Positions 1 through 5,702 of a stretch of 10,491 nucleotides of DNA are shown in pieces. The DNA lies in NCBI GenBank assembly GCA_018900995.1, contig JAHIFH010000038.1, forward strand, positions 1 to 10,491, read 5' to 3'. The notes beneath the pieces are model-generated. The model was given only the letters and a program-made list of their open reading frames with translations. It had not been told where the DNA came from and did not search any database. Position 1 is the first letter of the stretch; the number at the start of each line of letters is the position of its first letter. The stretch is from Patescibacteria group bacterium (lineage in GTDB: Bacteria; Patescibacteriota; Microgenomatia; PFEM01; JAHIFH01). The position numbers were made by a program, and so were the translations under genes.

Positions 1-12
1 ACCATAAAAAAT

Positions 13-2469
13 ATGGCTGTTCTATTTAATAACAATAAAGAAAAAATTCTTCCGGTTGTTGCTATTCGTCAACCGGTAATCTTTCCTCATGTCGAAACCA
101 CTTTAACCCTTGGTCGTCCAAAATCAGTGGCGGCTATTAATTCTGCCTTTCGGAGTAATAGATTAGTTTGTCTCTTTACCCAGAAAGACCCCCATGTTCA
201 AGACCCTGATATTGATGAACTCTATCGTATTGGAACAGTAGTGAGAGTTGAGGATTTGATTGAAGAAAAGAGATTAAGACATGCTCTAGTGAAAGGCTTA
301 GTTAAAGTCCGCTTGGAGTCTATACAAACCAAAGAACCCTTTCTTATTGGCAGTGTTTCTGTAGTAAATGACATTATTGAAGATTCCCATGAAATTAAAG
401 CCCTCTACAAAAACCTTCTTAGTGATTTTCAAAAAGCAATTAATTTTGGCAAATCAGTTGATGCCCGAGTGATTATTCGCTTGATGAGTGGAGTTAATCC
501 AGTAGAATTAGCTGACCAAGTGGCTTATGTTCTTGATTTAGAAACAAGTAAGAAACAAGAACTCTTAGGGATGACCGATGTTCGTCGTCGGTTGGAAAAA
601 GTAACTGAGTTTCTTGCTAATGAGATAAAAGTTTTAGATTTAGAGAAAACAATTGCTTCTAAAACCCAAAAGAAATTTGATAAATCAATGCGTGAAGCAA
701 TTTTAAGGGAGAGAAAGAAAACAATTGAAGAGGAATTAGGAGAAATTAGCGATGAGGGCGAGGAGCTTAAAGAATATGAGAAGAAGATTAGAGCGGCAAA
801 GATGCCTAAGGAGATGGCTGCTAAAGCTAGAAAAGAATCAAAGCGGCTTTCCAAACTTAATCCCAATCATCCTGAGGTTGGCTATATCCGTACCTATCTT
901 GATTGGTTAACGGAAATGCCTTGGTCCAAATCTTCTGCCAATAAACGTTCAATTACTAAAGCTGCCAAAGTTTTAGAGGGAGACCATTACGGCTTGAAAA
1001 AAGTTAAGGAGCGGGTGGTTGAATATTTAGCAGTGATGAAGTTGAAGACGCAAAAAACGCGAAAATTGACACGAAAAGCGCGAAAAAAAGAGGAGGGTGG
1101 TGGTCCGACCATTCTTTGTTTTATTGGTCCGCCTGGTGTAGGTAAAACTTCAATCGGGAAATCTATTGCCAGCGCTTTGGGCAGGAAGTTCATCAGGATG
1201 TCATTAGGTGGGATTCGAGATGAAGCCGAAATCCGGGGACATCGACGGACTTATGTTGGCGCCATGCCCGGGCGGATAATCCAGGGGATAAAAAACGCTG
1301 GCACTAATAACCCTGTTTTTATGCTTGATGAGATTGACAAGATTGGTATTGATTTCCGGGGCGATCCTTCAGCTGCTTTATTGGAAGCTCTTGACCCAGA
1401 ACAGAACTATTCCTTTTCTGATAATTACTTAGAAGTCCCTTTTGATTTGTCTAAGGTAATGTTTATTACTACGGGTAATATTTTGGATACTATCCCACCA
1501 GCATTAAGAGACAGAATGGAAATTATTCGCTTTCCAGGCTATACCGAAGAGGAAAAGTTTAACATTGCTAAAAAATTCCTTTGGAGAAAACAATTGCTCT
1601 TTAATGGTCTAGGTGAAAACAAAATCAAAATCGCTGATGCTGTTCTTCACGAAATCATTAATCGCTATACTCGTGAAGCTGGAGTTCGAGAGTTAGAACG
1701 GAATTTAGCCACTATTTGCCGCAAGATTGCTCGTAAAGAAGCCGAAAACAAAAAATTCAAAAAAGAAGTTATTAAAAAAGAAGTAGCTAAATATTTAGGA
1801 CCAAGGAAATATTCGGAAACAATGATTGAGAAAACAGATACAGTGGGAATGTCGACTGCTCTGGCTTATACCCCAGTTGGTGGTGATATTTTGCTAATTG
1901 AAGTGGCATTAATGCCAGGTAAAGGAAAGCTACTTTTGACTGGAAAGCTAGGTAAAGTGATGAAAGAGTCAGGTAAAGCGGCTTTATCTTATGTTCGTCG
2001 TCGCTGGAAAGAGCTTAGTCTTAAAGAAACTTTTTATGAGAGTACTGATACTCACGTTCACATCCCCGAAGGAGCCGTTCCCAAAGATGGACCATCAGCC
2101 GGAGTTGCCATTACCGCCGCTTTGGTTTCTGCTTTTACTCAAATTCCGGTGAGACGAGATGTGGGAATGACTGGTGAAATAACTTTAAGGGGTCGAGTTT
2201 TGGAAGTAGGGGGAGTTAAAGAAAAAGTAATTGCCGCCCATCGGGCAGGGTTAAAGACAGTTGTTTTACCAAAAGATAATAGAAAGGATTTGGAAGAAAT
2301 TCCTGCGAAAGTGAAAAAAGATATTAAGTTTAAATTTGTGGAGCATATGGATGAGGTTTTGAAGATTGTTTTGAAGACACGAAAAACACGAAAAAAGAAA
2401 ACTTCCAAGAGAAAAAAGACTAAAGGAACAACATCTCGTCCTTCTCAACACGCCTACGCTACGAGCTAA
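13..2469 (+). CDS. lon: ATP-dependent protease Lon (LonA type)
   Basis: Cytosolic AAA+ serine protease that unfolds and degrades damaged and regulatory proteins. All LonA parts are visible in the 818 residues: an N-terminal substrate-binding domain (about 12-210, starting ILPVVAIRQPVIFPH), a helical segment, an ATPase with Walker A GPPGVGKTS at 372-380 and Walker B MLDEID at 437-442, then a protease domain with the Ser in DGPSAG (S695) and the Lys in GGVKEK (K738, 43 residues later, the same Ser-Lys spacing as in E. coli Lon). It is longer than the usual 780-800 residues because of a Lys/Arg-rich stretch just before Walker A (about 345-363) and a Lys-rich C-terminal tail (about 786-818). The ATG lies 12 nt from the window edge with no Shine-Dalgarno, so its promoter cannot be judged. 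It ends 45 nt before the tRNA gene. Confidence 0.97.
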   Translation: MAVLFNNNKEKILPVVAIRQPVIFPHVETTLTLGRPKSVAAINSAFRSNRLVCLFTQKDPHVQDPDIDELYRIGTVVRVEDLIEEKRLRHALVKGLVKVRLESIQTKEPFLIGSVSVVNDIIEDSHEIKALYKNLLSDFQKAINFGKSVDARVIIRLMSGVNPVELADQVAYVLDLETSKKQELLGMTDVRRRLEKVTEFLANEIKVLDLEKTIASKTQKKFDKSMREAILRERKKTIEEELGEISDEGEELKEYEKKIRAAKMPKEMAAKARKESKRLSKLNPNHPEVGYIRTYLDWLTEMPWSKSSANKRSITKAAKVLEGDHYGLKKVKERVVEYLAVMKLKTQKTRKLTRKARKKEEGGGPTILCFIGPPGVGKTSIGKSIASALGRKFIRMSLGGIRDEAEIRGHRRTYVGAMPGRIIQGIKNAGTNNPVFMLDEIDKIGIDFRGDPSAALLEALDPEQNYSFSDNYLEVPFDLSKVMFITTGNILDTIPPALRDRMEIIRFPGYTEEEKFNIAKKFLWRKQLLFNGLGENKIKIADAVLHEIINRYTREAGVRELERNLATICRKIARKEAENKKFKKEVIKKEVAKYLGPRKYSETMIEKTDTVGMSTALAYTPVGGDILLIEVALMPGKGKLLLTGKLGKVMKESGKAALSYVRRRWKELSLKETFYESTDTHVHIPEGAVPKDGPSAGVAITAALVSAFTQIPVRRDVGMTGEITLRGRVLEVGGVKEKVIAAHRAGLKTVVLPKDNRKDLEEIPAKVKKDIKFKFVEHMDEVLKIVLKTRKTRKKKTSKRKKTKGTTSRPSQHAYATS
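1042..1089 (+). repeat. Lys/Arg-coding repeat copy A inside lon
   Basis: A run of ACGCGAAAA-like units encodes LKTQKTRKLTRKARKK just upstream of the ATPase Walker A. The first 24 nt (1042-1065) match 2371-2394 at 21 of 24 positions and in the same reading frame. E. coli Lon has a short linker at this point, so this appears to be an in-frame insertion. That it arose from a repeat is inference. Confidence 0.5.
2371..2400 (+). repeat. Lys/Arg-coding repeat copy B at the end of lon
   Basis: ACACGAAAA-type units encode LKTRKTRKKK at the start of the Lon C-terminal tail. It is the partner of the copy at 1042-1089. The tail continues Lys-rich to about 2425 and then changes abruptly to SRPSQHAYATS, encoded by more GC-rich sequence. 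Confidence 0.5.
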
Positions 2470-2474
2470 CCTGC

Positions 2475-2503
2475 TTGTTTTTCTTCCTATTTTCAGCTAA
2501 AAT
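2475..2503 (+). promoter_or_regulatory. Promoter for tRNA-Glu
   Basis: TTGTTT (2475-2480), a 17-nt spacer and TAAAAT (2498-2503) fit a housekeeping sigma-70-type promoter. The predicted start near 2510 leaves a 5' leader of about five nucleotides before the tRNA. It lies in the short gap behind lon, so the tRNA need not depend on read-through. Confidence 0.6.
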
Positions 2504-2514
2504 TAGGTTTGTCC

Positions 2515-2587
2515 GGCCCCATCGTCTAGCGGCTCAGGACATCAGGTTCTCATCCTGAAAACACCGGTTCAAATCCGGTTGGGGTCA
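2515..2587 (+). tRNA. tRNA-Glu (anticodon CTC)
   Basis: The 73 nt fold as a cloverleaf. The acceptor stem is GGCCCCA (2515-2521) with TGGGGTC (2580-2586), including one G-U pair. The anticodon stem TCAGG/CCTGA (2542-2546/2554-2558) encloses loop TTCTCAT, giving anticodon CTC at 2549-2551, which reads GAG. The T stem ACCGG/CCGGT (2563-2567/2575-2579) encloses loop TTCAAAT. The D-arm text ATCGTCTAGCGG is typical of bacterial tRNA-Glu. The discriminator is A2587 and the following bases are CAA, so the 3' CCA is not encoded and must be added by a nucleotidyltransferase. Confidence 0.96.
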
Positions 2588-2622
2588 CAAAAAATTAGCC
2601 TCAGTTTCTTCCTATAGGGCTG

Positions 2623-2651
2623 TTGACAGCGATGTTACAATAAATTATTAT
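2623..2651 (+). promoter_or_regulatory. Strong sigma-70-type promoter for greA
   Basis: A perfect TTGACA (2623-2628), an exact 17-nt spacer and TATTAT (2646-2651) form the best promoter in the window. Transcription should begin near 2658, giving a leader of about 58 nt. A small AT-rich inverted repeat, AAGAT/ATCTT (2655-2659/2665-2669), sits at the start site. No riboswitch or terminator-like structure is apparent in the leader. Confidence 0.8.
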
Positions 2652-2702
2652 CATAAGATATTAAATCTTCAACTGCCAATGCCCTAATTTAAAGAAATAA
2701 AA

Positions 2703-2709
2703 AAAGGAG
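2703..2709 (+). promoter_or_regulatory. Shine-Dalgarno of greA (decides the GTG start)
   Basis: AAAGGAG ends six nucleotides before GTG 2716, ideal spacing. The alternative in-frame ATG at 2725 would be 15 nt away. This is the only convincing Shine-Dalgarno in front of any gene in the window. Confidence 0.75.
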
Positions 2710-2715
2710 TGTTTA

Positions 2716-3198
2716 GTGATTTCTATGGATAATAATCAAGACAAAATTCCCATAACCAAAGAAGGTCTAAAAGAAATTCAAGAAGAATACGATAAGTTGG
2801 TCAGTGTTAAGAGACCAGAGGCAGTTAAGCGGATAACCGAAACAAGAACGATTGGTGATTTAACTGAAGACAACGAGCATACTCAGGCAAGGCAGGCTTT
2901 ATCGTTTGTTGATGGCCGCATTAGCGAATTGGGGGAAGTGATTAAAAATGCCCAAATCATTAGTCAGGGTAATAAAAAACATAAGCAAGTTAATTTGGGC
3001 TGCCAAGTAACAGTTGCTGGCGGAGGAAAAACTTTGGTTTATCATTTAGTCGGTGAATGGGAAGCTGACCCCACGGAAATGAAAATCTCTCATAAGTCTC
3101 CTTTAGGTCAAAGTTTATTAGGTAAAAAAGTAGGCGACAAAGTGTCAGTTGAAGCTCCAATAGGCAAAATCGTTTATACAATCAAAAAAATCGATTGA
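2716..3198 (+). CDS. greA: Transcription elongation factor GreA
   Basis: Rescues backtracked RNA polymerase by stimulating cleavage of the nascent RNA through the secondary channel. The 160 residues show the GreA layout: an N-terminal antiparallel coiled coil (about 14-85) and a C-terminal FKBP-like domain (about 90-158). The coiled-coil tip carries GDLTEDNE at 47-54; D48 and E51 correspond to the acidic pair D41/E44 of E. coli GreA that coordinates catalytic Mg. The C-terminal part ADPTEMKISHKSPLG followed by SLLGKKVGDKV is diagnostic. The usual Tyr after the tip (ENAEY) is His55 here. I chose the GTG start because the Shine-Dalgarno fits it. Length is normal. The gene has its own strong promoter, and its TGA stop overlaps the -35 box proposed for lysS. 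Confidence 0.95.
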   Translation: MISMDNNQDKIPITKEGLKEIQEEYDKLVSVKRPEAVKRITETRTIGDLTEDNEHTQARQALSFVDGRISELGEVIKNAQIISQGNKKHKQVNLGCQVTVAGGGKTLVYHLVGEWEADPTEMKISHKSPLGQSLLGKKVGDKVSVEAPIGKIVYTIKKID

Positions 3199-3223
3199 GC
3201 CCCACTTTCTTTTGTGCTAAACT
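3195..3223 (+). promoter_or_regulatory. Predicted promoter for lysS, probably leaderless
   Basis: TTGAGC (3195-3200, overlapping the greA stop) is followed by 17 nt and an extended -10, TGC-TAAACT (3215-3223). The expected transcription start at about 3230 is only about three nucleotides before ATG 3233. No usable Shine-Dalgarno exists in that space, which points to leaderless initiation. Confidence 0.55.
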
Positions 3224-3232
3224 CTAGCCAGG

Positions 3233-4675
3233 ATGGCTAAACCTCTTGAGGAATTAAGAAAAATTCGTTTCCAAAAACTAGAAAAGATTAAGAAATTAGG
3301 AATTAACCCCTATCCCGCTCGGTGTGAAAAAAGGCAAACTATTACCCAGGCTCTAAAAATGATGGGGAAAAAGGTTGCCGTGGCAGGGCGGATTATGTCC
3401 ATGCGGGGGCATGGCGGAATTCAGTTTTTTGACCTTCAGGACGAATCAGGAAAAATTCAACTCGTTTTCAAAAAAGACCAACTCACTATTCAGAACTCCC
3501 AGCTCCTAACTCTTCTCGATATTGGCGACTTCATTGATGCCCAAGGAAAAGTTTTTAAAACTGACGCAGGTGAGATTTCGGTAGCTGTTGAGGATTTCCA
3601 TCTTTTGACCAAATCGCTTCGACCCTTACCCTCAAAATGGCATGGCTTGAAAGATATTGAAGAAAGGTATCGCCGAAGATATGTAGATTTAATGATGAAT
3701 CCCCAAGCTAAAGAGATGTTTGAGAAGAAAAACAAATTTTGGACAAGTGCTAGAGAATATATGGTTAAGAATGGATTTTTAGAGGTAGAGACACCGGTTT
3801 TAGAAGCGATCCCTGGAGGGGCTGATGCTCGACCATTTGTTACTCATCACTGGGCGCTGGATACTGATTTCTATTTGCGCATCTCTTTGGAGCTCCATTT
3901 AAAAAGACTTATTGTTGGTGGATACGAAAAGGTTTTTGAAATCGGGAGAGTTTTTAGAAACGAGGGGATGGATGCCGAGCACCTCCAAGACTATACTATG
4001 ATGGAATTTTATTGGGCTTATGCTGACTACAGGGACTTAATGGATCTTTTGGAAGATTTTTACAAATATTTAGTCAAAGAAACCACAGGAGGTCTAGTTA
4101 CAAAGCGAAAAGGAAAAAAGATAAATTGGGGAGAGAAATGGGAGAGAATTGATTTTAGCAAGATTTTTAAAACCAAGACCGGTCTGGACCCAGTCAAGGC
4201 AACAAGGGAAGAACTTTTTAAGAAAGCAAAAAGCCTAAGATTGAAACCCGAGAAGTTTATGGGTAAAGGGAGGCTCTTGGATTTGGTTTACAAAAGGACA
4301 GTTCGACCAACCATTGTTGGTCCGGCATTTTTAATTAATCTTCCCGCCGAAATTTCTCCTTTGTCAAAGCGTGATTTTAAAAATTCACTAATTACCCAGC
4401 GGCTTTTGGTAATAGTGGGGGGAACAGAATTAGGTAACGGGTTTTCGGAACTAAACGATCCTATTGACCAGCAAGAGCGCTTTGAAAAGCAACAGAAACT
4501 GCGTGAGGCAGGCGACGAAGAAGCACAAATGTATGACAAAGATTTTGTTGAGGCTTTGGAGTATGGAATGCCACCAACAGCTGGTTTTGGGATGAGTGAG
4601 CGGCTTTTTGCTCTTCTAATGGATAAACCAATGCGGGAGTGTGTCTTTTTCCCCTTAATGCGCAGGGGAAGATAA
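3233..4675 (+). CDS. lysS: Lysyl-tRNA synthetase, class II
   Basis: Charges tRNA-Lys with lysine using ATP. The 480 residues contain an N-terminal OB-fold anticodon-binding domain (about 45-140, with VAVAGRIMSMRGHGGIQFFD), class II motif 1 (GFLEVETPVLEAIPGGADARPF), motif 2 VFRNEGMDAEHLQDYTMMEF with R242 and E244, and motif 3 ending AGFGMSERL with R457, then FFPLMRR at the C terminus. PPTAG and the FPLMR ending separate it from AspRS and AsnRS. It is slightly shorter than the usual 490-500 residues. Motif 3 reads GFGMSER where E. coli LysS has GLGIGIDR, one residue shorter, with the Arg kept. It begins 34 nt after greA and ends 11 nt before the HD gene. Confidence 0.96.
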   Translation: MAKPLEELRKIRFQKLEKIKKLGINPYPARCEKRQTITQALKMMGKKVAVAGRIMSMRGHGGIQFFDLQDESGKIQLVFKKDQLTIQNSQLLTLLDIGDFIDAQGKVFKTDAGEISVAVEDFHLLTKSLRPLPSKWHGLKDIEERYRRRYVDLMMNPQAKEMFEKKNKFWTSAREYMVKNGFLEVETPVLEAIPGGADARPFVTHHWALDTDFYLRISLELHLKRLIVGGYEKVFEIGRVFRNEGMDAEHLQDYTMMEFYWAYADYRDLMDLLEDFYKYLVKETTGGLVTKRKGKKINWGEKWERIDFSKIFKTKTGLDPVKATREELFKKAKSLRLKPEKFMGKGRLLDLVYKRTVRPTIVGPAFLINLPAEISPLSKRDFKNSLITQRLLVIVGGTELGNGFSELNDPIDQQERFEKQQKLREAGDEEAQMYDKDFVEALEYGMPPTAGFGMSERLFALLMDKPMRECVFFPLMRRGR

Positions 4676-4678
4676 AAT
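4673..4678 (+). promoter_or_regulatory. Possible -10 box for the HD gene
   Basis: TAAAAT overlaps the lysS stop codon and ends eight nucleotides before ATG 4687. No -35 is recognisable and there is no TG extension. With no Shine-Dalgarno near the ATG, a leaderless transcript is possible, but co-transcription with lysS is equally plausible. Confidence 0.3.
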
Positions 4679-4686
4679 ATAAAATC

Positions 4687-5253
4687 ATGATGACTCGAGA
4701 ACAAGCCTTAAAAATTCTTCACCAAAACATGAAGAATGAGAATCTCCGCCGGCATTGCTATGCGGTGGAAGCAGTGATGAAAGCTTTGGCAAAAAAGCTA
4801 GGAGGAGATGAAGAGAAATGGAGTATTGTTGGCTTACTTCATGATGGTGATTACGAAAAAACGAAAGACACTCCAGAAAAACATACTTTGCTCATGCATC
4901 AATGGCTTAAAGAGGCAGGGGAAACAGATGACGAGATTCTAAATGCAATTTTATCTCACAACTTTGTTCATACCGGCAAAAACAAACCAGCGACAAAAAT
5001 GGAGTGGTCTTTGTATTGTTGCGATGAATTAACGGGTTTAATCGTGGCCACAGCTTTAATGATGCCGGATAAAAAGCTAGCCACAGTAAGAGTTGAATCA
5101 GTTTTAAAAAAGATGAAAGATAAGGCTTTTGCGGCAGCGATTGACCGAGAACAAATCAAGATGTGTGAAGAAAAATTGGATATTCCTTTGGAGGAATTTG
5201 TTAAAATTGCTTTAGAGGCAATGCAAGGCATTAATAGAGATTTAGGATTATAG
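4687..5253 (+). CDS. HD-domain metal-dependent hydrolase
   Basis: Predicted phosphohydrolase of the HD superfamily, resembling the small bacterial predicted HD hydrolases. It has 188 residues. The metal-binding set is visible as H23 (RRHCYAVEAV), H52-D53 (GLLHDGDYEKT), possible helpers H66 and H91 (ILSHN), and D113 (CCDELTG). The protein is all-helical with no signal peptide or membrane segment, so it should be cytosolic. The substrate cannot be read from sequence; nucleotides are the common targets of this superfamily. The reading frame stays open into lysS up to an ATG at 4639, but 4687 (or 4690) is preferred because it follows the lysS stop and starts the conserved part. It lies between lysS and the repeat-framed four-helix-bundle gene. 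Confidence 0.85.
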   Translation: MMTREQALKILHQNMKNENLRRHCYAVEAVMKALAKKLGGDEEKWSIVGLLHDGDYEKTKDTPEKHTLLMHQWLKEAGETDDEILNAILSHNFVHTGKNKPATKMEWSLYCCDELTGLIVATALMMPDKKLATVRVESVLKKMKDKAFAAAIDREQIKMCEEKLDIPLEEFVKIALEAMQGINRDLGL

Positions 5254-5258
5254 GAATG

Positions 5259-5294
5259 TAAGATTGTAGTGATTAGTCAATAGTGATTAGTCAT
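5259..5294 (+). repeat. Left heptamer repeat array of the four-helix-bundle module
   Basis: TAAGATT (5259-5265) is followed by four tandem heptamers at 5267-5294: TAGTGAT, TAGTCAA, TAGTGAT, TAGTCAT. This equals two copies of the 13-mer TAGTGATTAGTCA at period 14. It ends four nucleotides before ATG 5299. The same heptamers recur in reverse complement behind the gene. Confidence 0.85.
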
Positions 5295-5298
5295 TTTT

Positions 5299-5664
5299 AT
5301 GTTGAAAACTTATCGGGATTTAAAATTTTGGCAAAGTGCTTATCAGGCTACTTTACTTGTAATCAAACTGGCAAAAAAACTCCCAAAGGATGGGGCTTCC
5401 TATATTTTAATCAGGCAGGTCATTCGTTCTTCGGCTTCGGTAGGAGCCAATGTAGCGGAAGGTTATGGGAGATTTAAGGGTAAAGAATACGCAAGATTTC
5501 TTCAAATATCTCTGGGGTCAGCAAACGAGACGGATTACTGGCTAAGATTACTTCGTGACATTTATCCACGATTTAAAACTGAGATAGATGCTATAATATC
5601 TAAAAATGAGGAAAGCATTAAGATGCTAACGTCTTCGCTTAACAGCCTAGGCAAAAAATCTTAA
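5299..5664 (+). CDS. Four-helix-bundle protein, S23/IVS family
   Basis: The 121 residues match the family first described as ORFs inside 23S rRNA intervening sequences and related to the Avd accessory proteins of diversity-generating retroelements. Hallmarks are the opening TYRDLKFWQSAYQ, the core SVGANVAEGYGR (47-58), and KEYARFLQISLGSANETDYWL (about 62-82). Four helices are expected and no catalytic motif is visible. The molecular role of free-standing members is unknown; nucleic-acid binding has been suggested because of the Avd relationship. Here it is not in rRNA and there is no reverse transcriptase nearby. No Shine-Dalgarno precedes the ATG, since the heptamer repeats run up to it. Its TAA stop overlaps the right repeat array. 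Confidence 0.88.
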   Translation: MLKTYRDLKFWQSAYQATLLVIKLAKKLPKDGASYILIRQVIRSSASVGANVAEGYGRFKGKEYARFLQISLGSANETDYWLRLLRDIYPRFKTEIDAIISKNEESIKMLTSSLNSLGKKS

Positions 5665-5700
5665 AGACTAATCATTAATCACTAAAATCCTAAAATCTTA
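5664..5700 (+). repeat. Right heptamer repeat array, inverted
   Basis: Three tandem heptamers, AAGACTA (5664-5670), ATCATTA (5671-5677) and ATCACTA (5678-5684), are the reverse complement of the left-hand type (TAGTCTT, TAATGAT, TAGTGAT). AATCTTA (5694-5700) inverts the outer TAAGATT at 5259. The array ends two nucleotides before the serS start. Left and right arrays could pair in RNA to enclose the gene in a stem. Confidence 0.8.
5683..5696 (+). promoter_or_regulatory. Possible -10 boxes for serS
   Basis: Two TAAAAT boxes (5683-5688 and 5691-5696) lie just before serS. The second ends six nucleotides before ATG 5703, which would give a leaderless transcript. No matching -35 is seen. Both boxes lie in the right repeat region, so the repeat unit may supply the serS promoter. 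Confidence 0.35.
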
Positions 5701-5702
5701 AT

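Larger units (their letters stand above)
5259..5700 (+). mobile_element. Candidate repeat-bounded unit carrying one four-helix-bundle gene
   Basis: The unit is bounded by TAAGATT and AATCTTA as outer inverted ends, with inverted heptamer arrays inside and a single S23-like gene between them. It fills exactly the gap between the HD gene and serS. No transposase, integrase or reverse transcriptase is present, and I see no convincing target-site duplication. Mobility is therefore inference from architecture alone. The model I have in mind is the 23S rRNA intervening sequences that encode this protein family and have complementary ends. Confidence 0.3.

Noticed and set aside
525..2451. Several minus-strand frames of 61-113 codons within lon
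   Set aside because: They are antisense shadows of a clearly coding lon gene, low in complexity and without promoters or family features.
2597..2621. Terminator after the tRNA
   Set aside because: Only AGCC/GGCT can pair, over a 17-nt loop, and no T run follows.
2679..2689. Two-codon leader ORF (ATG CCC TAA) before greA
   Set aside because: It has no ribosome binding site and such short start-stop pairs arise by chance.
4639..4686. HD gene starting at an ATG inside lysS
   Set aside because: The extra 16 residues are a shadow of the lysS 3' end; the conserved HD protein begins at 4687 or 4690.
5267..5294. CRISPR array
   Set aside because: The repeats are 7 or 14 nt long with no spacers and no cas genes.
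5283..5477. A 64-codon plus-strand frame overlapping the four-helix-bundle gene
   Set aside because: It is an out-of-frame shadow starting in the repeat array with no family features, while the overlapping frame matches S23 along its whole length.
5259..5700. Diversity-generating retroelement
   Set aside because: The S23-like protein is related to Avd, but there is no reverse transcriptase, template repeat or variable repeat in the window.
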